Assembly: GCA_046153355.1 (NCBI GenBank)
Contig: JBJXEY010000163.1
Location: 7,994-71,993, forward strand
Direction: 5' to 3'
Source: 2-02-FULL-62-17 sp046153355
Lineage (GTDB): Bacteria > Pseudomonadota > Gammaproteobacteria > Burkholderiales > SG8-39
Length of the DNA stretch: 64,000 nucleotides
A model generated the notes under the pieces. The model searched no databases and had not been told where the DNA came from. It saw only the letters and a list, made by a program, of their open reading frames with translations. Numbering within the stretch: the first letter of the stretch is position 1; each line of letters begins with the position of its first letter. A program made the position numbers and the translations under genes. Positions 63,403 through 64,000 of this stretch are shown piece by piece.

Positions 63403-64000
63403 CTACTGCGGTTGAATATTCAAATCCTTGAAAATTTTTCCCCAGCGCTCGCGCTCGGTGCGTAGATAAGACCCGGTCTCCTCGGGCGAAGCTGGGCTCG
63501 CGGCCGTCTGACCGAGCTTGAACATCTGTTGCCCGAATTCGGCGTCGCGCAATACCTCACCGATGGCGCGATTGAGCGTCTGCACCACGTTGCCCGGCGT
63601 GCCTGCGGGCGACGCCACCGCAAAGCCGCCACCATCGATCTTGAAGCCCTCCAAGGTCTCAGCCATCGTAGGCGTATCTGTAAGCCCCGGCATGCGCTTG
63701 GCCGAACTCACCGCCAGCCGCCGTAGCTTGCCATTCTTCACAAACGACTCCACCGGCGCCACCGCGCTAATGATGATCTGCGTGCGCCCGGCCACCGTAT
63801 CCTGTAACGCCTGCGGCGTAGATTTGTAGGGAATCTCCACGATATCCAGATTCGCCATGCGATTGAGCAATTTGCCAATGATCCCTGCGTAAATATTGGA
63901 GCTATCCACGGCGTAGGAGAGTTTTCCGGGTTGCGCTTTGGCCACCGCGATCAACTCACCCAGGTTTTTCGCTTGAATGTCCGGATGAATGGAAATCGCG
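63403..64000 (-). CDS. Bug/TctC family periplasmic solute receptor, copy 4, partial
   Basis: About 199 C-terminal residues; the N-terminus with the signal peptide is outside the window and the frame is open to the right edge. Recognised from KLSYAVDSSNIYAG, EIPYKSTPQALQDTVAGRTQ and SPEETGSYLRTERERWGKIF. The IPYK motif matches the other Bug proteins. Confidence 0.88.
   Translation of the reverse strand, partial: AISIHPDIQAKNLGELIAVAKAQPGKLSYAVDSSNIYAGIIGKLLNRMANLDIVEIPYKSTPQALQDTVAGRTQIIISAVAPVESFVKNGKLRRLAVSSAKRMPGLTDTPTMAETLEGFKIDGGGFAVASPAGTPGNVVQTLNRAIGEVLRDAEFGQQMFKLGQTAASPASPEETGSYLRTERERWGKIFKDLNIQPQ

Overview
The window looks like a chromosomal segment of a betaproteobacterium, most likely of the Burkholderiales type. 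The evidence is the conserved gene order rsmD / ftsY-ftsE-ftsX-rpoH, a complete aa3 cytochrome oxidase block with the beta-type accessory genes DUF2909 and DUF2970, slmA next to argB, dapF-DUF484-xerC, a SAH riboswitch before ahcY, and four Bug/TctC-type solute receptors without a transporter. No rRNA, tRNA, CRISPR array, insertion sequence or integrase of a mobile element was seen.

Layout. 1-4.2 kb: rsmD (cut by the left edge), then ftsY-ftsE-ftsX and rpoH. The rpoH leader carries a perfect CIRCE operator lying over a sigma-E-like promoter. 4.2-12 kb: cytochrome oxidase genes on the minus strand (coxB, coxA, a 39-residue small protein, ctaG, DUF2970, coxC, SURF1, a SCO-like protein, ctaB), with no ctaA. 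12-24 kb: bioC, comF, trmL, gpsA, an SH3 protein, secB, grxC, a rhodanese with a persulfide-sensor-like ArsR regulator, gpmA, an EnvC-like protein, ctpA, moeB, slmA and argB. 24-36.8 kb: hsp20 with a sigma-32 promoter, an ECF sigma factor with a zinc-finger partner, hslVU, dksA, a COG0523 GTPase, rlmI, a split chromate transporter, xerC, DUF484, dapF, a CoA-binding protein and two lipid A acyltransferases.

36.9-46 kb: metK ends in a strong terminator and ahcY starts with a SAH riboswitch. Between them lies an accessory block: a class II aldolase, two Bug receptors, a stand-alone IlvB-type acetolactate synthase behind a complete leader-peptide attenuator, and a RES/Xre toxin-antitoxin pair. 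46-53.8 kb: a TfoX-domain protein, a TraX-like membrane protein, a membrane-anchored S41 protease, an Fe-S (CCG) protein with DUF3501 behind a folded leader, a MATE exporter and a TPMT-family methyltransferase. 53.9-64 kb: an accessory region with two paralogous ACMSD-like amidohydrolases, two MetE-like proteins, an LVIVD beta-propeller protein, an orphan ATPase, a rhomboid protease and two more Bug receptors, the last cut by the right edge.

The most informative signals are regulatory: the dual-controlled rpoH promoter, the three-hairpin ilvB attenuator, the SAH riboswitch, the sigma-32 promoter of hsp20, and the palindrome over the -10 box of the ArsR/rhodanese operon. The least explained part is the 53.9-64 kb region, which resembles a catabolic locus for an unknown, possibly methylated, substrate. 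I found no single convincing new biological system. All family assignments come from reading motifs and gene order, without database searches.
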